Assembly: GCA_024763115.1 (NCBI GenBank) | Contig: JANTGB010000089.1 | Span: 1-8,100 of the forward strand | Direction: 5' to 3' | Source: Desulfobulbaceae bacterium | GTDB taxonomy: Bacteria; Desulfobacterota; Desulfobulbia; Desulfobulbales; SURF-16 | DNA length: 8,100 nt | Shown here: positions 1-5,894 of the stretch, piece by piece | How positions within the stretch are numbered: the stretch's first letter is position 1 | Layout of the letters: every line of letters begins with the position of its first letter | Notes under the pieces: generated by a model | The model's input: the letters and a program-made list of their open reading frames with translations, nothing else | The model's database searches: none | What the model was told of the DNA's origin: nothing | Made by a program: the position numbers and the translations under genes

Positions 1-92
1 ATGCTGCGCAGGCACAGGTAAGCGAGGAACGAGACTCCGAATGAACAAATCTAAGGCACTGGTAAACGCTTAGAGACTTAAATATTGCAAAG
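1..92 (+). repeat. Right half of palindromic repeat element, copy 1
   Basis: This stretch matches 7992-8100 base for base, except for one substitution (position 12 G, 8003 A) and the absence of a 17-base module present at 8039-8055. It contains arm C (15-41, core TAAGCG...GACTCCG) and arm A (59-72). Position 1 falls in what would be the hairpin tip, so the left half should lie just outside the window. No open reading frame or transposase is associated with it. It ends about 58 bases before the ackA start, so it may lie in or next to the ackA promoter. The match at the other end also runs into the window edge, so the true right boundary is unknown. Confidence 0.85.
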
Positions 93-140
93 ATTTATTC
101 CCTGGTGAACGGTTACAATTTATGCACGGGACAGTTAACA

Positions 141-146
141 GAGGTG
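141..146 (+). promoter_or_regulatory. Ribosome binding site of ackA
   Basis: GAGGTG lies four bases before the ATG at 151 and supports this start. I see no convincing -35/-10 pair in 93-140. TACAAT at 114-119 could be a -10, but it has no suitably spaced -35. Confidence 0.7.
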
Positions 147-150
147 CAAG

Positions 151-1356
151 ATGAAGATTCTGGTCATTAATTCAGGTAGTTCATCCATTAAATATCAGCT
201 GTTGGACATGGATACGGAAAATATTTTGGTCAGCGGTCTGGTGGAGCGCATCGGCGAGGAAAAGGCAGTATTAACCAGCAAAATAAATCCCGGCAACGAA
301 ACAGAAAAGATTATTAAAATTCAAACAGCTATTGCCGATCATAAAAGCGGCATGAAAAAGGTGGTCAGCCTGTTGGTTGATAAAGATAACGGCGTTATCA
401 GCAACACTTCCGAGATCAGAGGTGTAGGCCACCGGGTAGTGCATGGCGGCGAATTTTTCCATGAACCCGCGCCACTTACTGATAAGGTAATAAAGGGCAT
501 TGAGGCCAACGTGCCTCTGGCCCCGCTTCATAACCCGGCCAATCTGGACGGCATACATGTAGCAAGGGAACTTTTCCCGGCGGCACAACAGGTGGCGGTA
601 TTTGATACGGCCTTTCACCAGAGTATGCCGCCCCACGCCTTTCTCTATGCCATTCCCTATAAGCTTTATGAACAGGACAGGATACGGCGTTACGGCTTCC
701 ACGGCACTTCTCATAAATTCGTGGCCGGTGAATGCGCCAGGCATCTGGACAGGCCGCTTGAACAGTGCAACCTTATTACCATCCATCTCGGCAATGGTTG
801 CTCCATGGCGGCAGTAAAAGAGGGGCGCAGCGTGGATACCTCTCTGGGAATGACGCCTCTGGAGGGACTTATCATGGGGACGCGCAGCGGTGATATTGAC
901 CCTGCCCTGCATGCTATCCTTCACCGCTCCAGGGGTATGAATATTGAGGAGATTGATGCCATGTTAAACCGGCAGTCAGGTCTCAAGGGCTTATGCGGCA
1001 TGAACGATATGCGCGATATCCACGCTGCTCGCCGCAACGGTGACAAAATGGCGCAACTGGCCTTTGATATGTTCGTCTATCGCATCAAAAAGTATATCGG
1101 CCAGTATTTTGCCGTGCTGGGCAGGGTGGATGCTCTGGTTTTTACTGCCGGCATCGGAGAAAATGACAGCGAGACGCGCCGTGCCGTTCTTTCCGGCCTT
1201 AAAGCCTTGCATATAATTATTGACAGCCGGGCCAATGAGAAAAGTTACGTTGACTGGATGCGTATCAGTGACTCGAAGAGTAGGGTGGAAGTGCTGGTAA
1301 TCCGCACAAATGAGGAACTGGAGATCGCCCGGCAAACCTTGAAGACGCTTACTTAG
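151..1356 (+). CDS. ackA: Acetate kinase
   Basis: Acetate kinase (ATP:acetate phosphotransferase) is a cytoplasmic enzyme that interconverts acetate + ATP and acetyl phosphate + ADP. Working with phosphotransacetylase it makes ATP in fermentation or activates acetate. The 401-residue protein is full length for the family. Visible signatures in order are the N-terminal NSGSSS loop with Asn7, GHRVVHGG with Arg95, FDTAFH with Asp152, YGFHGTSH with His184, the HLGNGCS phosphate loop (212-218), MGTRSGDIDP with Arg245, FTAGIGEN (331-338) and TNEE near the C terminus with Glu388. These correspond to the catalytic Asn, Arg, Asp, His, Arg and Glu of the Methanosarcina enzyme. The start has a GAGGTG site four bases upstream. 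No phosphotransacetylase gene (pta) adjoins it in this window, although the two are often paired; pta could lie upstream, beyond the left edge. A propionate kinase role cannot be excluded from sequence alone. Confidence 0.97.
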   Translation: MKILVINSGSSSIKYQLLDMDTENILVSGLVERIGEEKAVLTSKINPGNETEKIIKIQTAIADHKSGMKKVVSLLVDKDNGVISNTSEIRGVGHRVVHGGEFFHEPAPLTDKVIKGIEANVPLAPLHNPANLDGIHVARELFPAAQQVAVFDTAFHQSMPPHAFLYAIPYKLYEQDRIRRYGFHGTSHKFVAGECARHLDRPLEQCNLITIHLGNGCSMAAVKEGRSVDTSLGMTPLEGLIMGTRSGDIDPALHAILHRSRGMNIEEIDAMLNRQSGLKGLCGMNDMRDIHAARRNGDKMAQLAFDMFVYRIKKYIGQYFAVLGRVDALVFTAGIGENDSETRRAVLSGLKALHIIIDSRANEKSYVDWMRISDSKSRVEVLVIRTNEELEIARQTLKTLT

Positions 1357-1398
1357 GGCTCACACGAAAATAACTTCGCATTCCAAGGCGCAATTTGA

Positions 1399-1490
1399 AC
1401 ATTTAGAAAAGCGATCTGCAATTATGCAATCCTGGAACTTAGCCCTGCTACGCCGGCGGTTGCATGCAATTAGATCACCTCTCTAAATGT
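1399..1490. repeat. Imperfect 92-base palindrome
   Basis: Terminal arms ACATTTAG (1399-1406) and CTAAATGT (1483-1490) are perfect complements. In the same register GATCT (1413-1417) pairs with AGATC (1472-1476), and ATGCAA (1424-1429) pairs with TTGCAT (1460-1465). The centre (1431-1458) is GC-rich. The shared register across three blocks argues against chance. It could be a small non-autonomous mobile element or an RNA hairpin; no T-run follows, so a simple terminator is unlikely. Confidence 0.6.
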
Positions 1491-1519
1491 CCATATTACC
1501 CTCATCTTTGCCTGTTTGA

Positions 1520-1582
1520 GCCTGCTTGAACAGCACCAGTATGCTGTGCAGGCACAGGTAAGCGAACGAAGTGAGACTCCGC
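1520..1582 (+). repeat. Partial palindromic repeat element, copy 2
   Basis: Bases 1520-1564 match 7971-8015 with three mismatches, covering the hairpin tip and the beginning of arm C. Arm C here reads TAAGCG (1559-1564), a variant middle, then GAGACTCCG (1573-1581). GCCTGC at 1520-1525 pairs with GCAGGC at 1548-1553, and AGCA at 1532-1535 with TGCT at 1542-1545. The left-hand arm C' present in the complete copy is missing: TCTTTGCC (1505-1512) precedes the tip by only 7 bases, against 29 in the complete copy. Arms A and B are also absent, so this is a reduced or decayed copy. Confidence 0.75.
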
Positions 1583-1595
1583 GTACTTTAGATAT

Positions 1596-1649
1596 GTTCG
1601 ATCAGGCTGTGGCAACATATTAACGCCATGTAAGACAGCCTGATCGGAC
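1596..1649. repeat. Strong dyad, about 15 bp stem
   Basis: CGATCAGGCTGT (1599-1610) is perfectly complementary to ACAGCCTGATCG (1635-1646). The stem extends outward by one G-U and two Watson-Crick pairs to 1596 and 1649. The 24-base loop can form a second small stem (ACAT 1615-1618 with ATGT 1628-1631). No T-run follows within 25 bases, so it is not a standard intrinsic terminator. It lies just right of repeat copy 2. Confidence 0.65.
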
Positions 1650-1831
1650 GCAGATGAAGTGCAGCTGTATAGTTACGTTTCTTTTTGCTTGCCGAACGTG
1701 TCTGAGTTGCTATATTTGTTCTGATTTCAGTGAATACCGGCTTTTGATGAATTCGTAAAAACCTGTTTTGTCATGAGGCGCATGAAAGATAGGAAGAAAG
1801 GAAAGACGTGAAATCAGCATGTTGGTTTTAT

Positions 1832-1858
1832 GCTCTTCATGAGCTTCATGAGCTTCAT
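1832..1858. repeat. Short tandem repeat, 9-base unit
   Basis: GAGCTTCAT occurs twice in tandem (1841-1849, 1850-1858), preceded by a related unit GCTCTTCAT (1832-1840). On the minus strand the units read as ATGAAGCTC repeats. No gene is associated with them. Confidence 0.6.
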
Positions 1859-1997
1859 GGCTTGAGCTAACCATTGGTCAAGAGTTTTTGCGAAACCATC
1901 ACTCTTTATCAAAACATATAATCTTTGCAATAGGCCATCTTGAAAAAGCAGATATTTTATTCAAGGAAGCCTGACGCTGTTTCCCGGGGTTTGAATT

Positions 1998-2768
1998 ATG
2001 ACCAGCTTAAATCAGGATAAAAAATTCCCCGAGGGCATGAAGCCTCTGGGCAAGAAAAAATTTAAATTCTCCTGCCATCCCGGGGTTTCATGTTACATGC
2101 TCTGCTGCCGTAATGTGGACATGTTGCTTTATCCCTATGATATCCTTCGTCTTAAAAACAGGATAGGAATGAGGTCGGATGAATTCATTGATCGTTTTGT
2201 CCGGATAACTCAGGGAAATAACCCTTTTTTTCCCTCTCTGGCCATGCAAATGAATTCTAAAAACTGCTGTCCGTTTCTGGGAGATGAAGGATGCCTGGTT
2301 TATGAAGACCGGCCTGCGGTATGCCGTACCTATCCCCTGGAAAGGGCCGTGGATCGAACTCCGCAAAAGGGTCAGCCCCAGGAATTTTATTTTCTTACTC
2401 AACATGACTACTGTAAGGGGCATGAAGAGGAGAAGGAGTGGACAGTCAAGGAATGGCTGCGGGATCAGAATTTAATGTATTATAATGCCATGGCCGATGT
2501 CTGGGCTGAAATGGACACCCTGTTTTCACAAAATCCCTGGGCCGGTGAGGGGGCTGCCGGCCCCAAGCAGAGAATGGCTTTCATGGTCTGTTATAATATT
2601 GACGGTTTCCGGGATTATGTTAATGAACATAGTATGCTTGATCATTTTAAGATACCCGGCTCCCGGAAGAGGATCATTGCCGGAGATGACGAGGCTCTGC
2701 TTAATTTCGGCTTTGACTGGCTGAAATTTATTCTGGCGGATATGCCGACTTTACAACCTAAACGTTGA
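1998..2768 (+). CDS. YkgJ-family cysteine-cluster protein
   Basis: A 256-residue protein with the cysteine pattern of the YkgJ/CxxCxxCC family (Pfam PF03692), thought to bind zinc or an iron-sulfur cluster; the biochemical role of the family is not established. Visible cysteines are C26, C32, C36-C37, then CCPFLGDEGC (90-99) and C109 in RPAVCRTYPL, the family's most recognisable segment. C139 and C198 are further possible ligands. The first cluster is C-x5-C-x3-CC, looser than the usual C-x2-C-x2-CC spacing. The C-terminal 110 residues have no motif I recognise. No signal peptide or membrane span is seen, so it is probably cytoplasmic. The start is weakly supported: only a GGGG tract lies upstream. 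ATG at 2037 (Met14) is a possible alternative, with GAGG too close to it. It stands alone, far from both neighbours. Confidence 0.85.
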   Translation: MTSLNQDKKFPEGMKPLGKKKFKFSCHPGVSCYMLCCRNVDMLLYPYDILRLKNRIGMRSDEFIDRFVRITQGNNPFFPSLAMQMNSKNCCPFLGDEGCLVYEDRPAVCRTYPLERAVDRTPQKGQPQEFYFLTQHDYCKGHEEEKEWTVKEWLRDQNLMYYNAMADVWAEMDTLFSQNPWAGEGAAGPKQRMAFMVCYNIDGFRDYVNEHSMLDHFKIPGSRKRIIAGDDEALLNFGFDWLKFILADMPTLQPKR

Positions 2769-2771
2769 TTC

Positions 2772-2805
2772 TTTGATATAAAATATATTTCTACATAATA
2801 TCAAA
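2772..2805. repeat. AT-rich dyad downstream of the YkgJ-family gene
   Basis: TTTGATAT (2772-2779) and ATATCAAA (2798-2805) are perfect complements around an 18-base spacer. The same bases can be read as a promoter (TTGATA 2773-2778, 17-base spacer, TAATAT 2796-2801), which would give the cold-shock gene a leader of roughly 185 bases. A perfect TTGACA at 2809-2814 has no matching -10. I cannot choose between these readings. Confidence 0.35.
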
Positions 2806-2881
2806 TAGTTGACAAAAATATAAAAAACATTGGCCCTAACGGCTCAATAGTTAAGTTTTTTTGTATATTTTTTTTAATTTG

Positions 2882-2925
2882 TGTGTTACAAAATAATTGT
2901 ACACATTATTAATGGAGTGTATAGT
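2882..2925 (+). promoter_or_regulatory. Candidate promoter and dyad upstream of the cold-shock gene
   Basis: TATAGT (2920-2925) is a good -10. TTGTAC (2897-2902) lies 17 bases upstream as a poor -35. A dyad overlaps the -35: TGTG (2882-2885) and TACAA (2887-2891) pair with TTGTA (2897-2901) and CACA (2902-2905), with one bulged base and a 5-base loop. It could be an operator. Two T-rich tracts, each preceded by ATAGTTA (2847-2853 and 2921-2927), flank the region. The transcript leader would be about 60 bases. Confidence 0.35.
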
Positions 2926-2993
2926 TATTTTTTTTTAATTGTTTTTCTGGAATTTGTCCGGGAAAACAGAGAACAGTAAAGGAGTAGTACGAG

Positions 2994-3194
2994 ATGGCTG
3001 AAGGTACAGTAAAGTGGTTTAATGCTTCCAAAGGATTTGGTTTTATTGAAAAAGATGATGGAGCTGATGTTTTTGTCCATTATTCTGCAATTAAATCGGA
3101 TGGTTACAAAACACTTGATGAAGGCGCACGGGTTAGGTTCGATGTTGTTGACGGACGCAAAGGTCCTGCCGCTGACAATGTTGAGCAACTGTAA
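2994..3194 (+). CDS. Cold-shock domain protein (CspA family)
   Basis: A 66-residue single cold-shock-domain protein, the usual length of the CspA family. Such proteins are cytoplasmic five-stranded beta barrels that bind single-stranded RNA and DNA; many act as RNA chaperones or antiterminators. The nucleic-acid-binding motifs are intact: Trp8 in VKWFN, RNP1 KGFGFI (13-18) and RNP2 VFVHY (26-30). Whether this member is cold-induced or constitutive cannot be told from the protein, so no csp letter is assigned. The ATG is preceded by AAAGGAG (2978-2984) at 9 bases. The AT- and T-rich region upstream could supply a structured leader. Transcription very likely ends at the hairpin at 3217-3249, so the gene is monocistronic. 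Confidence 0.96.
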   Translation: MAEGTVKWFNASKGFGFIEKDDGADVFVHYSAIKSDGYKTLDEGARVRFDVVDGRKGPAADNVEQL

Positions 3195-3216
3195 AACCTG
3201 TATTAAATATTAAGAC

Positions 3217-3249
3217 AAAAAAGCCCCGCTCCGGCGGGGCTTTTTTTTT
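3217..3249. terminator. Bidirectional rho-independent terminator
   Basis: GCCCCG (3223-3228) and CGGGGC (3235-3240) form a six-pair GC stem with a 6-base loop. It is flanked by six A's (3217-3222) on the left and nine T's (3241-3249) on the right. It therefore works as a terminator on both strands, serving the cold-shock gene from the left and the prfC-kinase-regulator operon from the right. Confidence 0.93.
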
Positions 3250-3283
3250 GTCTAATAGTTCACTTAAAAATAATTTCTCGCAG

Positions 3284-3940
3284 CTAACCATTAGGCAGAA
3301 TATAACCCTTGCGAATGGCATATTTAATCAGTTCGGCAGTGTTGTTAATGTTTATTTTCTTCAGCAAGTTGGCCCGGTGATGTTCCACGGTTCTGGTGCT
3401 GATTGACAGTAATTCAGCAATATCCCGGCTGGTTTTGCCCTCAGCCACGAGTTTTAATATCTGCCTCTCCCGGGGGGTAAGGGAATCGGCAGGAACATTT
3501 TTTTTGTCTCGGCAGGCGACAATCTCTTCATTGCTTAACTCTTTAGCCAGTACCGGCGAAATAAAATAATTTCCCTTCAGCACCGTATCTATGGCAATCA
3601 GCAGTTCGGAATCGGAATCTTCTTTCAGCACATAACCATCCGCGCCCGCTGCCATGGCATGACAGAGATACTGTTTGCTTTTATGCATGGTAAGCATAAT
3701 AATTTTGACTTTCGGACAGATTTTTCCGGCCTCGCCGATTGCTTCCATGCCGCGCAGATTAGGCATGGAAATATCAAGCAGAATTACATCAGGGCATATT
3801 TTTTTTATAAAACTAAGTAGTTCCAGTCCGTCACCAACCTGGCCGATTATCGCATATGAGGGTTCTTCTTCGATAATTTTTTTAATACCATGGCGGATCA
3901 AGACATGATCGTCAGCCAGTACGACTCGACAAACACCCAT
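3284..3940 (-). CDS. NarL/LuxR-family response regulator
   Basis: A 218-residue DNA-binding response regulator. The receiver domain (about 4-120) has all key residues: acidic pair Asp10-Asp11, phosphoacceptor Asp56 in LLDISMP, Thr84 and Lys106. A linker leads to a LuxR-type helix-turn-helix (about 153-217) with the signature LTPRERQIL...AEGKTSRDIAELL and the recognition-helix region STRTVEHHRANLL. Its start overlaps the kinase stop by one base (TAATG), and a purine-rich AGGAAGGG lies 7 bases before the ATG, indicating translational coupling. The cognate partner is almost certainly the adjacent kinase, whose HisKA_3 type normally pairs with NarL-type regulators. Target genes are unknown; no other gene in the window is an obvious target. 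It is the last gene of the operon and ends about 34 bases before the shared terminator. Confidence 0.95.
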   Translation of the reverse strand: MGVCRVVLADDHVLIRHGIKKIIEEEPSYAIIGQVGDGLELLSFIKKICPDVILLDISMPNLRGMEAIGEAGKICPKVKIIMLTMHKSKQYLCHAMAAGADGYVLKEDSDSELLIAIDTVLKGNYFISPVLAKELSNEEIVACRDKKNVPADSLTPRERQILKLVAEGKTSRDIAELLSISTRTVEHHRANLLKKININNTAELIKYAIRKGYILPNG

Positions 3941-5892
3941 TATTTTTCCCTTCCTCTGCCGTCCGGTTGTTGAAAAATCGGCACAGTAACCAATATTTCC
4001 GTGCCCCGGCCGATTTCGCTGTTAATCTTTATGGCGCCACCCAGGGTGCGAACCCGTTCAGCCATGGCCGTTAACCCCATTCCGCTTTCCAGGGACTTGC
4101 GGTTCAATACCTTGGCGACGTCAAACCCCCGACCATTATCTTTTACCAGTAATAACACATTTCCTTCCTTTTTTTCAATCTGAAAGAAAACATGGTCAGC
4201 GCCGGAATGTTTACCGATATTATTTAAAATTTCCTGGAGTATCCGATAGAGCATCCGCTGACCATTCTGATCAAAAAAATGATTTATTTCAATAAGCTCG
4301 CGGCTGGTCTCTATCCGGTGCAGTTTGGAAAAATTGCTGATCAGGTAATCAAGGGCCGGGTCGATGCCCAGATCATCCAGGGCCACCGGGCTGAGATCCC
4401 TGGACAGGCGCCGGGCATTTTCGATGATCATGTCAATGGCGGCCCGCAGTTCTTCACACTCCCGGATAAGAATTTTCTCTTCCCGGCCATTGGAGATTTT
4501 GCTGCGCAGGGCTCGCAGCTGAAGTTTCAAGGCGGCCAGGGACTGCCCCAGTTCATCATGCAGTTCCACGGAAATCCGCCGCCGTTCATCGTCTTGGGCC
4601 GACAGCAGTCTAACTGAAAGCTGATGGAGAATTTCTTCGGATTCCCGCAGGGCGTCTTCGGCCTTTTGCCGCTCCATATTTTCTTCCTGCAGCCGCTCAT
4701 TGGCAGAGGTCAGTTCCCTGGTGCGCTGTTCCACCAGTTCTTCAAGATGGTTTTTATGCTTTTCCAGTTCTTCTTCAGATTTTTTCCGGCGATAAATATT
4801 GACGGAAAGTATTATTACCACAGCTTCCAGGGCCAGGGCTATACTCAGCAGGGTCCAGCCCAGGGCCTTGTTTTTCCAGAGAACTGATTCCGGTTCTCTG
4901 GTAACCACACTGCCGGGGGGCAGGGAGCTGTAACTGATTTGAAACTGTTTAAGTTTTGAGTAATTAAAAACAAAACGGTTGGTGCTGGTGGAACGAATGG
5001 GCAGTTCACTGCTTGACTTGCCACGCATCAGGTCAAGAACCATTATGCCGGCTTCCCTGCCCTGTTTGCTGAAATCAAGCATCTTGCCGCCCAGAACTCC
5101 CTGCTCAAGATAAAATTCCCAGACACTCAAAATGGGCACTTTGCATTTTGCCGATATCAACCGGCAGCTTCGTTCAAAGGAAAAAGTCTCGCCATTGCCG
5201 TCCTTGGTGTAATTCATCAGTAATACCAGGCTGTTTTTTTGCAGAGCGCTTACCTGGTCAAGCAAATCGCCCATAGTATAATTATCAAAAAAAATAATTT
5301 TCAGCCTGTCCTTAAACGGTTTCAACGCCTCTGTAACCAGCCGCCGGTTGATCCGGCCGGTCATGGTCTGATTGTCATTAATAACCACCAGCCGGCGACT
5401 GTCGGGAAAAAGATCAAGACCGACCCTGACTGTGGCTGTTACATCATAGGGTTCAAAAACAGCGCTGACATGTTCATCTTTTTCCGTCCGGCGCTTGAAT
5501 TCACTCAGACCGCAAAACACCAGGGGGGTTGCCGGGAAAATTTCATTATGGAATTTAGTAAGGAAAAAATAAGCCAGGTCACCGACTCCGATTACTGCTG
5601 TCGGGCGCTGAGATTTGAACTTATTTTTAAAGTAATGGCGGGCGACCTGAAGTCTGGTTTCATTTTCAAGATGAAGCCCGTCAAGGTATTCGACATGAAG
5701 CTCAATATCATTGCGATCCTTGGCCAGTAAAACCTGACTTATACCCTGGTTTACCATATTTGAAAAGCTGAGGCCGCAGTGATAGGAATGCACTACCAGA
5801 ATATCATGCCTGGGGAGTTCAACAGCCTGTCCGGCGGAAATTGAAATGAAGAGAAGAGCCGGGAAGAATATGCCGGACAACAGGCGCGACAT
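3940..5892 (-). CDS. Sensor histidine kinase with periplasmic substrate-binding-like domain
   Basis: A 650-residue membrane sensor kinase. Residues 1-23 look like a cleavable signal peptide or N-terminal anchor (hydrophobic 8-20, possible cleavage after GQA at 23). About 28-335 form a periplasmic region resembling the ABC-transporter substrate-binding fold (PF04392-like: ILVVHSYHCGLSFSN near 31-45, HVEYLDG 66-72, AVIGVGDLA 99-107). One membrane helix follows at about 344-366, then a coiled coil (371-425). The HisKA_3 domain holds the phosphoacceptor His445 in ERRRISVELHDELGQ, and the HATPase has N-box Asn557/Asn558, G1 DNGRGF (585-590) and G2 GMGL (604-607). It presumably binds a small periplasmic ligand and phosphorylates the regulator encoded next; the ligand is unknown. 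It starts 2 bases after the prfC stop, with only AGGGAA 11 bases upstream as binding site, suggesting coupled translation. All catalytic motifs appear intact. Confidence 0.94.
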   Translation of the reverse strand: MSRLLSGIFFPALLFISISAGQAVELPRHDILVVHSYHCGLSFSNMVNQGISQVLLAKDRNDIELHVEYLDGLHLENETRLQVARHYFKNKFKSQRPTAVIGVGDLAYFFLTKFHNEIFPATPLVFCGLSEFKRRTEKDEHVSAVFEPYDVTATVRVGLDLFPDSRRLVVINDNQTMTGRINRRLVTEALKPFKDRLKIIFFDNYTMGDLLDQVSALQKNSLVLLMNYTKDGNGETFSFERSCRLISAKCKVPILSVWEFYLEQGVLGGKMLDFSKQGREAGIMVLDLMRGKSSSELPIRSTSTNRFVFNYSKLKQFQISYSSLPPGSVVTREPESVLWKNKALGWTLLSIALALEAVVIILSVNIYRRKKSEEELEKHKNHLEELVEQRTRELTSANERLQEENMERQKAEDALRESEEILHQLSVRLLSAQDDERRRISVELHDELGQSLAALKLQLRALRSKISNGREEKILIRECEELRAAIDMIIENARRLSRDLSPVALDDLGIDPALDYLISNFSKLHRIETSRELIEINHFFDQNGQRMLYRILQEILNNIGKHSGADHVFFQIEKKEGNVLLLVKDNGRGFDVAKVLNRKSLESGMGLTAMAERVRTLGGAIKINSEIGRGTEILVTVPIFQQPDGRGREK

Positions 5893-5894
5893 GG

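Larger units (their letters stand above)
1357..1997. other. Gene-free stretch with several repeats and dyads
   Basis: No credible gene is seen on either strand in these 641 bases. Proceeding rightward it holds a 92-base imperfect palindrome (1399-1490), a partial copy of the palindromic element (1520-1582), a dyad with a 15-pair stem (1596-1649) and a short 9-base tandem repeat (1832-1858). There is no clear terminator for ackA: none of the hairpins is followed directly by a T-run. The rest (1650-1830 and 1860-1997) shows nothing I can name. Confidence 0.7.

Noticed and set aside
271..924. 217-codon open frame on the minus strand inside ackA
   Set aside because: It lies fully antisense to a gene with all acetate kinase motifs and its product resembles no family I know.
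1596..1649. Intrinsic terminator of ackA
   Set aside because: It lies 240 bases past the stop and has no T-run directly after the stem.
2830..2862. Intrinsic terminator of the YkgJ-family gene (TTGGCC/GGCTCAA hairpin then T-run)
   Set aside because: The stem is short with a bulge and the T-run starts about 7 bases away; too weak to call.
2925..3188. 87-codon frame antisense to the cold-shock gene
   Set aside because: Overlaps the complete cold-shock domain and runs through its T-rich leader; a shadow frame.
5239..5730. 163-codon open frame on the plus strand inside the kinase gene
   Set aside because: Antisense to the periplasmic domain of an intact kinase; no motif or independent binding site.
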